From Sciurus carolinensis (Eukaryota > Chordata > Mammalia > Rodentia > Sciuridae), in assembly GCF_902686445.1 (NCBI RefSeq), contig NC_062222.1, positions 38,935,792 through 38,999,791 of the forward strand: a stretch of 64,000 nt of DNA, given 5' to 3'. Numbering within the stretch: position 1 is the stretch's first letter; each line of letters opens with the position of its first letter. This document shows, in pieces, positions 13,046 to 25,914 of the stretch. Position numbers and translations under genes: made by a program. Below the pieces are notes generated by a model. The model was not told the DNA's origin. It worked only from the letters and a program-made list of their open reading frames with translations, and made no database searches.

Positions 13046-13530
13046 GTTGTAGTCATTTTCTATTGCTCCTATAAAACACCACATATTCTATGGTTTAAAG
13101 CAACACAAATTTATTATAATTTTATAGTGTAGAGTTCAGAAGTCTGAAAAGGGTCTTATGAAACTAAAATCAAGTATTGGCAGAGCAATATTGTAATATT
13201 CCTTCTAGAAGCTCTGAGGGAGGATCTCTTTCTTACTGATACCAGTTTCTCCAAGCTGTCTACATTCTTCAACTCTTGGCTGCATCATTGTGAACTCTAA
13301 TTCTGCAGTCACATCTCTTTTGACCCTGAGTCTCTTGCCATTTTCTTATAAGGACCCTTGCGATTACCTACAGTCTACCTGTATTATCCAGGATAATTTC
13401 TTTCCCTTATAATTCTTAATTTTTAATTTCATCTGAAAAATAAGAAAATCCCTCTTTCCATGTAAAATAATATTCACAGGTAGCAGGGACAGGGCAAGGA
13501 CATCTTGTCATAAACTCTGAATTAGCAAAT
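13046..13530 (-). mobile_element. MLT1-type (ERVL-MaLR) LTR relic, antisense
   Basis: Read on the plus strand it shows the reversed MLT1 layout: 'gtagtcattttctattgctc', 'tttaaagcaacacaaattta', 'agaagtctgaaaa', 'ccttctagaagctctgaggg', 'ttataaggaccctt', 'atccaggataat' and 'atattcacaggt'. The order and spacing match an antisense MaLR LTR. Confidence 0.7.
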
Positions 13531-16500
13531 ATGAAACCATGGTCCCCAAGGGAAATAGAGTATTTGGTTCCTGTGTACCTCAGGTCACATATTCCTCAAC
13601 TGATCAACATATAACCTTGCTTTATGTATATTTCTATTTAAAGGCATATTATTTAATACATCTTGCTTACAAATAATTAATTGCATGATTTTTGCTAGGG
13701 GCTTTGAAGGCCACTTGTGTTATACTTGTTTGTTTACCAACTCTATGTAAAACCAGTCTCACTAGCATGGTCCTTTTCTCTTCTACCTGGTCCTTTTCCT
13801 GTATAACATTTAACAGATACTTAAAAAAATTCTTCTGTTGCTTCTTGAGCTGCACAACCTACAAGCTTAGCATTTTTCACATCATATCACCTTTGAAAAT
13901 GTGGGAGACAGACAGTAGCATACAAAGAAGAATTTAACAATTTTATGACCCTTGATAACATTACCATAATTTTCTTGAATTTTGTACTCCACAACAATGA
14001 TGCCCATTATGTTTTTTTTTCCCTAATCTCTTTTTTAAGTCTTATGAATCCACAAATTTTGCCATTTTTTTCATCTTTGCCATGGCTTTATTATACACTA
14101 TAGATGTTACTTTAGCACATTTTGGAGCTATCCTAATGTGTAGATCAGCAAATTCCTCTTCCTTTCCTTTTTCTGGATATACTGTTTTGTTGATTCATTA
14201 AAATTGAACTCATGGTCAATAGCACTATAATTCATGCCTGAATGAAGCCTATCTAACCCATTTTCTCTGTAAGGCACATTAGAGTCTTGTGTTAGAAAGC
14301 ACTTCAGGACTATACCAGGGGCCATTTTAAACAGCAACATCAACAACGAAAAGTAAAAAATGCAAAAGCGTGTTACTAAGTAGACCATGAAAAAGACATT
14401 TATTTATAGTATGACAGCCAAGGCAAGATGACAGTCTTGCCTTGTTTGACCTCAACTGAGAATATGCACAACTGAATTTTTTGTTACACTAAAAATGTCT
14501 TTGCATGTGCCAAGGGTAGACAAATGTGCCAATGCAGAATCCATAATAATAAAGATTGGCCATGTGTGTATTTGTATTTCCAAAATATGCTTCAAATTTA
14601 CATTTACCCAATATCATGGAATTAAAAACATTTGGTTACTCCTGAATTCCAAAACAAACAAACAAACAAACAACAACAACAAAAAAAACTCCAATAATAA
14701 TCCCTACCTCTCCATCTCAGTGTAAGTAAAACATATAAAAGCCCCTCATCTCATGGAGTTCGTATTTGGTGGAGTGTTAAGGTTGAGCATATTGTATGGG
14801 TTTCTTATGCCTGTATGTGGTTGTAATAATTTTAATCATAACAGTTCCTGCAAAATTCTGAATTTCAAGTTTCTTTCCTTCCTAAGTTTAAATATTTTTT
14901 TTCTTACTCTGCCTTTGTAAAGGTGTATCTTACACCTGATTACATATAATAGAAGTAAAATCTAATCTGTGTTGGATGTGCTGATGGCAGAGATTAGGCA
15001 GGTTGATTAGGCATGCTGTTTCTTCAGTTTGCCATTAATCCTATGCAGTGCTGAAAATTTGGTTTATAAAAGCACATACCAGTCAATGCTTGCTACATTA
15101 AACATTTTTAAAAATAAACTTACACTGAGAAAGTTCCTACGATTAGTTAAGCTGGTATTCATCTGAAATGTGTCAACCATTGTTCCTAGGGTTTTTTTTT
15201 TTTTTTTTTTTGCTATTATTATTATAGCTCATCATATATCCATTAGTTTTTTTTTTATAGGACAAAATACAAATATAAGAGTTATACATGGAAGTGTGTA
15301 GGATTTTTCTCTTTTATGGAAATAATCTGTTCATGTTATACAGGAATGGAAAAAGAAAAACAAAATGATTCTAATGGTTAAACAAGTATTTCTACTCAGG
15401 TGACTTAGGACTAGTGAAAGTATATTTCTATATTGTGTAAAGCAGATTTAATTGCACCAAGTCTGTGTAAACTACTGGGTTTTTAATTAAATGTTTTTAT
15501 GCTTAGTGAATACAACTTAATGGAAATATCCCTTACTTCCATCTCTTTCTTGAATGAAACATAAATCTGATATTTAATAAAAACTAAGATGGTCATATAA
15601 TGACAAGATTTCAGATTTCACTTTTAGAATTTTTTTCAAATATTAAAAAGTGTTAGCTACTTTGAATTAAATATGTTTAGAATCTGGATAAAATTGGGAG
15701 CATGAGTAATTTCTGCTAAAATACTCCAGAAAAGTATTACCTTTACCCATTTCATTTTAATTAATTCATCTATAATTGTATTACATTTTAAAATGATTAT
15801 TTTCTAGTAAACATTTCTTATCCTATGTAGATTATTGTTTTCAATGTATCTTTCCAAACTAATATTGATTAATCTTGACAAAAATGCTGATATGTGTCAC
15901 TTATAGTTTGCTTTTTAATATAGTGATGCTAGAATGCAGTTTCTGCATGTATTTTGCAGGCTTTTAAAATATTAACATTTTATTGTCTTCAAGTGATAAA
16001 CAGATCTTCACTGGATAGGATATTAGTATGTTATAATACAGTTATTAAATCTTTATTTACTCATTAACAATGAGATACTTTATAATCTATCACACCTTAG
16101 AATTTCAAAATTCTTTCACATATGATTCACTTTATTGTAGTTTTTATGTGAAATAAACTATGACAAGTTACATAATAAATTACTCATGTGGGTAATATAA
16201 AGCATAACCAAATAAAAATTTAGTTGATATTTAGCAATTGCAAAAGGTCTGGGGATTTTGAATAACTTCTTCCTTTCTATACATACTATTACTATTTCCT
16301 ACAGAAAAAGAAAGTCTTTTTTATTTTTATTTTCTTCACACCTAATTCACATGAACTTATGACCAACAATTAAAACATTAATGTGAAATACTCATTTTTT
16401 ATTAAGTATTATTATGGTTCTATAGCCAAGTACTTTGACTAGGATGTTTTTGCTTTATCTACTGGTGATTACAAATATATCTAACTCATAATAAAATCTC

Positions 16501-17340
16501 AAAATCTTTTGATTTGAGTTTTTCTAACCTATTTGGTTGGCAGCAATTCTAAACTTTTCTCAGGATCTCCTCTTAAGATATTTTTAAGTATTCCGAAAGA
16601 CATTTGCATGTTTACCAGATACCTCCTAGACACTGCCAGTTTAAGGGTCTATATAACTTAATTTTCCCTGTAAAGTCCCTGATGGATGGAATGATCTCAT
16701 ATACAACTAGAGTAGTTACTGGAGTTCTGTATGATCTCAATATCTGTGTCATTCACCCTCTCATCTTTTTGTTACACTTGAGGACCGACATTGGGACCTC
16801 TTTATTGTTCTGAACCCATAGGGAAATTTCCTTCTCTTATCAGAGGATTTTCCCTACTGCAGAGCTGTTGTTTAGTAGTGCATGAATACCTCCAGTATTT
16901 TTGGAAAAGTATACAAATGGAGGCTCACATACATTGTCTAAATATTTAATAGTTGCCCATCAAGTCAATGATGTTCTACTTTCCTTCCTTGGAAAATATG
17001 CCTTATAAAAAATAAGTAGCACAGGATGTAAATCCTGAACTGTGATCCTTGAATCTAAGTGCAGTGCTTCCAGAACTGCAAAAGGGAAATCAAAGTAAAA
17101 CAGGGAAATTGAATCCTGGAACTCTCCAGGAATTATACTTAACCATCCAAGAATTGGTTGCAATCATGACATTTCATTATCTTTCCAAGATAATTAATTT
17201 GCTTTTACATTAAATACTTCCATTGCTCAAAATTCTCCTTGCTCTCTAAATTTATGCCTATCTGTGATATTGGCAGTGGTGCAAATTTGCCAATTTTTTA
17301 GGTGGAATTGCCTTTGTCTTGAGGACATAGCAGAGAGGTG
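13531..17340. other. Long AT-rich non-coding stretch
   Basis: No supported gene. Low-complexity patches include (AAAC)n at about 14652-14685 and a T-tract at about 15191-15211. Short open frames (for example 13692-13937 and 14495-14725) have no recognisable product and look like chance. Confidence 0.5.
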
Positions 17341-17352
17341 TGGGTTAGTGGC

Positions 17353-17417
17353 TGTATAATATTGAATGTATAATATTAAATGTATAATATTGAATATAGT
17401 GAATGTATAATATTGAA
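17353..17417. repeat. 14-bp minisatellite
   Basis: Three contiguous 14-bp units of 'tgtataatattgaa' (17353-17394, the second with one change) are followed, after a 9-bp spacer, by a fourth copy at 17404-17417. Confidence 0.85.
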
Positions 17418-17429
17418 GATTGATATTTT

Positions 17430-18640
17430 GAGTTATAGTTGTACTTTGCTAGCCCTGACTGCTATAATCTAAGTGACCCAGGCATCCATGGCTCTTTATT
17501 AACATGTTTTTGCTTGTTTATTTTTGACAAGCATAGATCCTAGGACTGAAGTCCCTCCTGTGGGTCTTCCTTCCACATTCCTCTCTCCCAGCATACAATG
17601 TTGAATACAGCCCAATTTCACACTGTCCATTCAAACCTTGGTGTTCCCTTTTATGCAATGTTCTGTCCAGCATGCGTTCCCTTTGATATGATGCACTATC
17701 AGGCTCACTCAACCTCTCGCTCTCCAGTCCTAGGAAACTTCCCTGGGAGCCTTGATGACTTCTTGCCTTCCCAAAACAGCAAGCAACTATTCACCCACAA
17801 TTGTGTTTCAACTCAATTTCTTTCCCATCCTCTTTCTAAATTGTATGCAAAACTAGATTTTGTTTTAAAAGTTCCTGAATATTTCATGACTTGTAGAAAT
17901 TTCTCAAATCAGGCAGATGAATGTTTGGTCTGCCTAGGACATAAGGAAGATTTTTAACAAATTATGTTTTCTAACTCCACCAGGCATCCTAAGTGTTTTT
18001 GTTCTCTGAGCCTGAAGAAATAACCTATTATATGTGAATTTCCCTCATACAGTGTAAAAATAATGTATTCTAAAATAAAATCACACTCTCTTTGTTCTTA
18101 AATTCAATGCTAGTTACTTCACATTCTAATCAATTCAATAGGTGAATATTCAAAGATGGCTCTTAATGCAAAACCAATATTAACAAAGCATGTGGTATAG
18201 TTTGTTATTAAGACAGTGGTTTTACTGTTAGTATACAGTGTTTGACTTCTGATTTACTGCAACTCAATTGCAATATTTCTGGATGAAAATTGCTTAAATT
18301 TTAGGACACTTGTATTTCTTCAATTACTGATCTCTATATATATTCCTAAAAATAAAATGAATATGCCATAAGAATAAGGGAAGATAATGACTTCACCAAG
18401 AGTTAAAAAGAGAAGTGATTTTAAAGATTTAACTCCTATATTAAGAAATAATTATGTAAAAATTAATCTTAAAACCACTCATAAAATGTGATTACTGTAA
18501 GAATAAGTGATAATTGTACCTTAGAAGTCAAATGATTTGCTAGATCTTAGAAACAGTAAGCGCATTACCATCTTCATTTGTATTAGTCATTCTAGTTCTT
18601 AACTTTATCTATGTTACAGAAGATGTTCTTGAGTATGGGA
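17430..18640. other. Unassigned DNA with an unsupported 119-codon open frame
   Basis: A GC-richer patch at about 17520-17780 contains an open frame at 17598-17957 (plus). I recognise no domain, no Kozak-like context stands out and no splice or promoter evidence is visible. The rest is AT-rich with no assigned repeat. Confidence 0.35.
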
Positions 18641-18649
18641 ATGTTTACA

Positions 18650-19250
18650 GAGATGGAGCCTTCTGAGAAACTGAGGCAGCACAAATAACCCCCTACAAAT
18701 CCTGATTCTTGTGATCAAGTCAGAAAGATGTCAGACATATTTCTCAGAGTAGTAGGAATGAGTTTATTGAAGGGATAGGGAAAAGGAAAGGGGACACTCT
18801 TTAAGGGAGAGCGTGGATCCTCTCAGAGAGGAGAAAGACAAAGTGTCTTTCTTGCACTCCAGTTTTATTGGTTTCCCAGGGAAATTACCAGACATACCTG
18901 TCTGGGTCCATCTCTTAACTTTTGACTGACAGCAGGATGACCTCAGTCTTTTGAGTACCTATTGCCATGACAATTCTAGGTTCTCTTGGCCCAAGCTGAG
19001 AGATTCTAATTGGATTCTTAATCATACTTTCTTACAGATTTTATTGTTTGGAGGAATGAAAAGGATCACAAATATCTCTCCCTTTAAAATAACTTGGGCT
19101 TCTCTTATGAACATTATTTTGGGTCTGCATTTCCTTTTAGATAACAGGTGGTCTGCTGAGGAATGTAGCCTATCCTGTTCACTTAGGACAGGCAAAGCTG
19201 CAGCTAAATTGCTTATTGGCAAAGAAAGCATTTGGGTCAGTACAGAATTA
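18650..19250 (-). mobile_element. Probable endogenous retroviral LTR, antisense
   Basis: On the minus strand the 3' part has LTR-like organisation: a pyrimidine-rich stretch, then 'ccttcaataaactcattcc' with a polyadenylation signal (reverse complement of 18763-18768), then a U5-like segment. The upstream part (18900-19250) would be U3. Boundaries and target duplication could not be fixed, and no internal retroviral sequence is adjacent, so it is probably a solo LTR. The open frame at 18951-19259 lies inside it and has no recognisable product. Confidence 0.6.
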
Positions 19251-19388
19251 TTCTCTTAACCCCATGTTCTCACCATCCTCATCTGTCTGTTCCTAATAGG
19301 AATAATGATTTAGAAAAGTACATTCATATATTCACTTCCTATTTTGGAGGTCATCAATGTTGCCCCTTTCTGTTCCTGTATTTTCTTT

Positions 19389-19392
19389 TCTT

Positions 19393-19434
<42 letters not shown>

Positions 19435-19663
19435 ATCTACCTATCTATTTTTATTTGAGGGGGGGAATACCAGAAATTGAACCCAGGGGCATTTAACCCC
19501 TGAACTACATCCCAACCCTTTTTTAAAATATTTAATTTAGAGACAGAGTCTGGCCGAGTTGCTTAGGGCCTTGCAAAGTTGCTGAAGCTGACTTTGAACT
19601 CATGATCCTCCTGTCTCAGCCTTTCTAGCCACTGGGATTACAGGTGTGTGCTGTCACACCCGA
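19389..19663 (-). mobile_element. B1-dID type SINE, antisense, with 13-bp target duplication
   Basis: Plus-strand reading gives an ID-like part ('gaaattgaacccaggggc', 'ctgaactacatccc') followed by the antisense B1 head ('ctcctgtctcagcc', 'gggattacaggtgtgtg'). Its A-rich tail has turned into a (TCTA)n microsatellite at 19393-19434. Identical 'ctgtattttcttt' copies at 19376-19388 and 19664-19676 bracket it. Confidence 0.92.
19393..19434. repeat. (TCTA)n microsatellite
   Basis: About 10.5 uninterrupted tetranucleotide units at the tail of the SINE above; probably length-polymorphic. Confidence 0.95.
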
Positions 19664-19739
19664 CTGTATTTTCTTTGTAATTATTAGCACTATCCCCTTA
19701 TTGTCCACCAGGTACTACTCTTATTTTGTTTGTTCTTTA

Positions 19740-19868
19740 AACAATTTTTTTTTTGAGATGGGATCTCAGTACATTGCCCAGCTGGCCTTGAACTTGTATA
19801 CTCAAGCAATCCTTGATTTTTCTGCTTTAGCTTCCCAAGGAGCTGGCGCTTCAGGTGGGCACTACTGT
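19740..19868 (-). mobile_element. B1/7SL-like SINE monomer, antisense
   Basis: A T-tract followed by 'gagatgggatctcagtac', 'ttgcccagctggccttgaac' and 'gcttcccaaggagctggc' is the antisense of a 7SL-derived monomer. It is more diverged than the SINE at 19389-19663 and lacks an ID part. Confidence 0.75.
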
Positions 19869-20509
19869 GGCCGTTGTTCTCAGTACTACTTTGAGCAAAC
19901 AAGAAACATCTGATGAAGACATCACAAACAGAATCAAATACTTGTGTGCTCTTAAAATCAGTGATTTTTTTTGTGTGTTGGGTGGGGTTAGGGATGATAC
20001 TTACTTGCCGACATGATTATTCTAATTTTCTTATAGAAAATTCTTCCAAGTGTGGACCCAGTGATGACACTGTCTGCTTGGCTCTGATCACTATGGTCTT
20101 CTTTGGGATAAAAAGAACGTTGGCCAATATGATTATAATTATGGCAATTTTCAATGGGAATAACTTTTGCGCAAACATTTGCAATTACAGGAACACTATT
20201 TTTTTTTTATTGCTAATTTGCTTGTAAGAGTTTGCTTTAAATTGAATCTTGATTGGGAAGGTTTTATTTAGCAAGTTTATTATTCATTCTTACTATAAAT
20301 CTCTCCAATTTGTTAAAATACAGATGATGTATTTCAAATAAAATTTTGGAAACTTTTTCATTTCAAGCATAGAAGTATTATGCTAATTTAAAAATATTTT
20401 CCATAGCATTTAAATCTAGAATATATTTAAAAGTATAGCATTTAGAATTAAAATTCAACATTTAAAATTTTAACAGCTTAAGTTATAATTTCTATAAAAT
20501 AAACTACAT

Positions 20510-21530
20510 ATAAAGTAAAAAATTTTAAATATTTTGAAATGTGTACACACTGTACAGATACTACAGTAAAAATACGAATACACCCTAGCCCTCAAAAGTT
20601 TTCTCATACTCCTATCCCAGACTTTTCCAGGAATCCATTGATTTGCTTTCTGTCATTAAATAGTTAATTAGTGTTTTTTGAAAATTTACATAAGTATAAT
20701 TATATAGTATGTACACTTTTTGTCTAACTGCTTCTGCTCAGCATAATTATTTTGAGACTCATCCAATGCTGTTGGAAGTATTTCTTGTTATTGCTGAATA
20801 GTATTATTATGCAATAATGATAATGTATAATCACATGTAATATATATAATAATGACATATGCAATATATTTTTCTATTCACTTTGTTCATGGGCATGTCA
20901 ATTATTTCCAGTTTTATTCTGTTACCAAGAAAAGTTCTATGGTCATTCATGAAACTTAAAACAGAAATAATCAGCAATAATATTAAAATAAAATATTATA
21001 ATTATAAGATAAAAATTCTCATGTAGTATTAAATAACTTTACTTACAAGTTATACATTAAATATAAGGGTACATAAAATTTTATATCCACTTATATTTCT
21101 CTTAGGGAAATTTCTAGGAAAACAAAGTTTGGATCATATGGTACTCTTAAGAAACTGCCAAACTATTTTCCAAATGATTACATTTTATATCTACCTCTTC
21201 AGTAAATGAAAATTCCATTTGACCAAAATCCTTGCCAAAGTTGGTAAGTTCAGTCTTTTTAATTTTACTTATTTTAGTAAAATAGTGGTAGTGGTATCAC
21301 CATTATGATTTTAATTTGCATTTGCTTAATAACTAATGATATTGAATATTTTTTTCTCAAGCTTATTGACCATCTGAATGTTAGTTTTGGTGAAGTATCT
21401 TTCAAATTTTCAGTCCTTGCTTAGTGAGTTATTTTCCTAAATGAAGTTAGGTGGGAAATATTTATATATTTTCAATATCAGTCTTTATCAGATTTATTAT
21501 TTACAAAAATTTACCCCATTGGTCATTTTA
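20510..21530 (-). mobile_element. Old L1M 3' region, antisense (ORF2 C-terminus and 3' UTR)
   Basis: The plus strand shows the antisense series typical of old mammalian L1s: 'cctcaaaagttttctcat', 'ctgctcagcataattatttt', 'gctgaatagtattattatgc', 'ttcatgggcatgtcaatt', 'aagaaactgccaaactattt', 'aatccttgccaaagttgg', 'attttaatttgcatttgc', 'tgaagtatctttcaaatt' and 'cagtctttatcagattta'. An AT-rich stretch at about 20960-21080 interrupts the match. Confidence 0.8.
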
Positions 21531-21539
21531 AAATTTAAA

Positions 21540-23110
21540 CTTGGGGCAAGGGGTTGTCATGATAATGGGATTTATTTTTAACAGGGACAGGACACATCTC
21601 CTTGTCTTGTCCTCCAGTGGCTTCTTTCTAATACCCTGTCTTTGACATCTTGGTGTCCTTGAACTCCTACCTAACATTTTAAAGTAGTAAACCAAGCTTG
21701 TGTTTTCGAAATAAAAGTTTCTATCTTTTGAGATCTTGCTTTAAGCTTTGTTGGGCAGTGTTAGAACAATATTTAGTCTAACTTTCCCCATAAATGTGAC
21801 AAAAACACTTCTAAGTACTTCTTATTAAGTTAGTCAAGTAACTCTTCTGACTTTTAAGGACAGGAAACTTTTCTGGCTTTGTGTAATCTTTAGCTGTTTT
21901 CTCTTTTCTGGTACTTTACCCTGTGAACCACAGCTGGTTTGACTCCCCCAGCCTTCCATCTCTGTCATTTGGATTCCTGGTTCCCCCTTCCTTACACTAA
22001 AGACTGGAAACTCTCTTAAGACAATTAATTATTTTTGTTATCCTTTTCTTAGGAAATAGCTTTTCTTATTTTTTGTAGGTTCATTTCCTAGAAAACCCTT
22101 TTTTTACCAGATCCTTTTTGTTTGTCCGTTTGTTTTAATATTTAGATTCTTGTAGGAGGACAAATTTAGTGCCATCTTGCCCAGAAGAGAAACCTCTATT
22201 AATATTTTAAAGTATACTTTTTTCTCCATCATACTATTACTTTATTATGCTGTTACTCTGTTAAGCCTGTTACTTTTTCATAAGGTGAGGTAATTGTAAT
22301 TTTTTAGAGTTTCATCAATTTAAATGAAACTTACCTTACTCTATATTTATAAAAAAATTAGATTTTTATTTTTAATTTATAGAGACTGAAGTCTGCATTC
22401 ACATTAGCAGTATTAATATAATTTGAAACAGGCAAGTATTGATTTTAGAATCTGCAATTCAATACATTTCATATGCTTGTTGCTTTTATAGTAGAAATGT
22501 GGGTCCATTTCCCTTGAAGAGTTTTATTTTGTCCATTTACGAATTTTCTAAATATATACCAAGCTTGAGGAATGAATTCATAAATCAGACATAGGGCTTT
22601 GTCCTGCAGTAGAGGAAGGTCATGCTATTAACAAGTGAGTGCAATAAAATGCTCATTTTCAAATAGTTAAACACAGGTTCCCTTTTAGTTATTGCAGTGT
22701 TTCAGTGATCAAATATAACATGCAATGACACCTAATGAAATTGAAGGCCAGTTAAGGTTAAATTCTGTGAGGATGCTGTTTACTCATCTTATCCTCACCC
22801 AACACCACTGTGGTAGCTGAAATAATTATTTAGCTCTAACATTATTTTAAATGTTTTTTTCTTCATTGAATTTATATATAGTTTTCTATAATCAATGTTA
22901 ACTTTCTCTAGGAAAAAATTGGAAAATTGACTCTTTGATCTGAGTAGCAACATTATGAATATTTTTACTGTTTTGGCTTGTTCTTTCAATTCTTTCTTTC
23001 TGTTATGAGTGGCATGCTTTGTTTTGCTTTGGCTATGTGGATCTTTACTGTTTTTACCTTGCTTTGTTATATTTCACTATATGGAACTTTACTATAGGGA
23101 ATATTATATG
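21540..23110. other. AT-rich non-coding DNA, nothing recognised
   Basis: No supported gene or confident repeat family. The segment 21540-21960 is less AT-rich and could be an unrecognised repeat. Confidence 0.45.
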
Positions 23111-23119
23111 AAAATTTCA

Positions 23120-23607
23120 GTGTTAGGTGTGACTGTGCAAAAACCCAAAGATGTAACCCAAAAAAAGTGTAGCCAGTGAGCGATCCCCAAAATGGGGTGT
23201 AACCAGTCAGAAGTAGCTTAAAGCAACGACACCCAACACCCCAAAATGCCATCCATCTTATTGAGCCTGGACAGACACAAGAACTATAAGAAGACAGGCC
23301 GGAGAACAGGGGACAGGATGGCAGAGAGCTGAGAACAGGCCACACAGGATTTCAGAGAACTGAGGACACCAGAAGGTCACCAGATGTCACCTGACAGCTG
23401 AGAACCCAGGCAAGCTGAGTTGAGAAGATGCTGCAAACCAGCCTTAAGACACACCACGTGGTGAGCACTGGGATGTCAGGTATGAGACTAGAGTTAGGTT
23501 AGGACTAGAGTAAGATCACGTAAAGTGTGTGATTGTGTGCAGTGAATAAACCAGCATTTGAGAAACTACCTGATTCTCACGTCTCGCACTTTAACCACTG
23601 GTGACAC
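23120..23607 (+). mobile_element. Probable solo LTR of an endogenous retrovirus
   Basis: A GC-richer block of 488 bp starts with GTGTTAGG and ends with TGACAC (short inverted termini around the canonical TG...CA). It is flanked by 'tttca' on both sides (23115-23119 and 23608-23612), a possible 5-bp target duplication. A polyadenylation signal at 23545-23550 is followed by a U5-like 'ctcacgtctcgc' segment. A TATAAG-like box lies near 23286. No internal retroviral coding sequence is adjacent, so a solo LTR from LTR-LTR recombination is the simplest reading. The family is not identified. Confidence 0.7.
23545..23550 (+). promoter_or_regulatory. AATAAA polyadenylation signal in LTR
   Basis: Position and downstream context fit the R region of the solo LTR. 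Confidence 0.6.
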
Positions 23608-23944
23608 TTTCACTTGAGTATTCTTAACCAACTCCTTCTCTCTGCCATAAACATTGTTCTCTTCTAACTGAATAACCTATTCTTTCAAACATGTGGGAGC
23701 AAAGGCAAACATTTACTTATCCCTTTTCTGGAGAGGTGGAAAGTAATATTTTTGACATAATAAACTTTGAAAATATCACCCCCATTTTTAAATCATGATT
23801 TTGCTGGTTAGTGCCCATTAATAGTACAGGAATGGTTGTATTTTAAGGGCCTCTGTCTAGTGATCTATATGGGAGCTCAGAGGGAAGAGAAGAGAAGGGT
23901 TAGGACTGTAATTTGGTGGATTGCACATTGTAGAGTTACAGGAA

Positions 23945-24110
23945 AGTTAGGATCTCTGGATACTAATCTTGCTATGTCTTTTACTGGGTTATTTTAGAAA
24001 GTCAAACTTGTTTACTCATTTTTGAAATAGAGGTCATAATAAATCTCTCATTAAGTTCTCAGAGCTGGAGGAATGATAGACAATATAGAGAACACGTATA
24101 TGTAAGAAAA
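23945..24110 (+). mobile_element. Possible MIR SINE, sense
   Basis: The order 'ctgggttattttagaaagtc', 'ttactcatttttgaaatag' and 'gtcataataaatctctcatt' resembles the MIR core (tRNA-derived head and CORE region). It is highly diverged. Confidence 0.45.
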
Positions 24111-25184
24111 ATTATTTCATAAAATTCAGTTTATACTTGGAATTTTCAAAGATTAAAATCTTAAGCATCTAAAATGTGAACTAGATGAAATCAGTTTTAT
24201 ATTATTTCTCTTATACAGCTCTCTGTATTTAGAACATATGACTTATTGACAAAACTTCTAGGTGATTTAAATTCTTTAAATCATTAAGGACAAAAAGTAA
24301 ATACTAATAAAAGGCCTAGGTAGAGTCTCATGAAGTTCTACTCAAGGAAATTCATAATGATTATGATTTTTCAATATAGGCAAATGACTTAAATATATGG
24401 AAGTACTTATACACCTTTCTTTATTTCTTTCTAGTCAGAAAGAACATCTTTTTATCTCAAATTTTATGATACTTTTTTCCACCTTATTATGCTGATTATC
24501 AGGTTTAAATTAGTGTGTTGATATATGTGTATGTGTTGCTTATTTTCTCTTATGGTATATTCTTTTTGTTTGTTTCAATTTATTGATATCCCCAACAATT
24601 AGTACTGTTATTGCATTTTGAACTTCCCATGCACATCTGTGGGCTAAATAAATTTACCCACAAATTAGGGTATTTCTAATGGAAACTTTATGGATACAAA
24701 TATCTTTTTAAGTTTCTCTCTAGTCATTGTGAAACAGAATGAACAATACTTCCTGAAGATAAACTTCACAGATATCCTCAAAGGTGGAGACATATCATTC
24801 ATTATCATTAATCAGTTTTGTAAATCTCACCTAGATTTTCCTATATGATTTCTTTAGAAGTATTGTTTGAATAATGTATAGGTTTTTACTGACCCTAGGA
24901 AAGAAAAGATGCCTTCTTATTATAAACTCTAAGTGGATTACATTTTTTAAGTTACTCTTCAATCAAATAGAGTAAGTGAAGTTTATTTTAGCATTTAGTA
25001 TTTTGGGGAAAAGCAGATATAGTTTTGTGTATTTGGGAGTACAAAACTAAGAAAGAAAAGAACTGTGGCAGAAAAGCTGCTAGACTTTCATCTGCTGTTG
25101 ATAGGGGTGACACAAGAGTGCCTGAATATAAACATTATGGAGAGATTTAGCATGGGAATTCTGGAGGCGGCCTGCTGCTAGTCT

Positions 25185-25410
25185 TGTTCTGGTGCATACA
25201 CTCACTTACCCACTCACCGTGTGACTATGACCAATTTATTTATTTGTTTCTCAGCTTCTTGTATGTAAAAGGGGGTAGTGAAAAATAATACTTACCACAT
25301 AAGATTTTTTCCTAGGATTAATTGTGATCACACTAGGAAAATGCTTAAAAAAAAAAAAAAAAAACAGGTAGAAAGTAAATACTTATTAAATATTAGCAAT
25401 TATTGTTTTA
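25185..25410 (+). mobile_element. MIR SINE, sense, with internal A-tract
   Basis: 'cgtgtgactatgaccaattt', 'tctcagcttcttgtatgtaa', 'gtgaaaaataatacttacc' and the 3' 'taaatacttattaaatatta' end follow MIR order. A run of 19 A at about 25347-25365 replaces the usual central sequence before the 3' end, a later expansion or insertion. Confidence 0.7.
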
Positions 25411-25914
25411 TAAAATAAAACTTAGTACAGTTTTTAGTTGGATTTCCTCTCCAAACTGGAATTGAACATAAAGACTTCATTCTTGGTGGGCGTAGATTTT
25501 AAAGTACTGTTTCTCAAACTGGACTTCCCTTTTGTGGAAAAATCTGGGCAGTGTATGCAGATTCCCAGGAATTTACAGAATTCTCACAGATTCTTATATA
25601 AATGCAATGAAGAGCAATTTAAACATTGATTATTCAAAGGTCCCAGGCCAGTCCTAAGAGTAGGAAGGGTTAAGAATAGTTCTGGTGAATGCTTATCTTT
25701 CATTTCAGAGATACAAAACCAATCCACTGGTTTGGTTTTGTTTTCCCCAAAGCATCTCGGCAGATAAAAGGCAACTTTTCTAACTCAACTTTGTCATACT
25801 TCTATGTTCTACTTACTTAAGTCACCTTCTCCCAGTTTGCCGATTTGAAATATTCTGTCTCCACAGATCTGAAGTCATAATAAACACTTATTCCTTTCTC
25901 CTGAAGGGTTAATG

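Noticed and set aside
18951..19259. 102-codon open frame as a retroviral gene remnant
   Set aside because: It lies in the antisense of an LTR-like sequence and shows no recognisable retroviral domain.
19393..19434. CRISPR-like repeat array
   Set aside because: The 4-bp units have no spacers; it is a microsatellite in a mammalian SINE tail.
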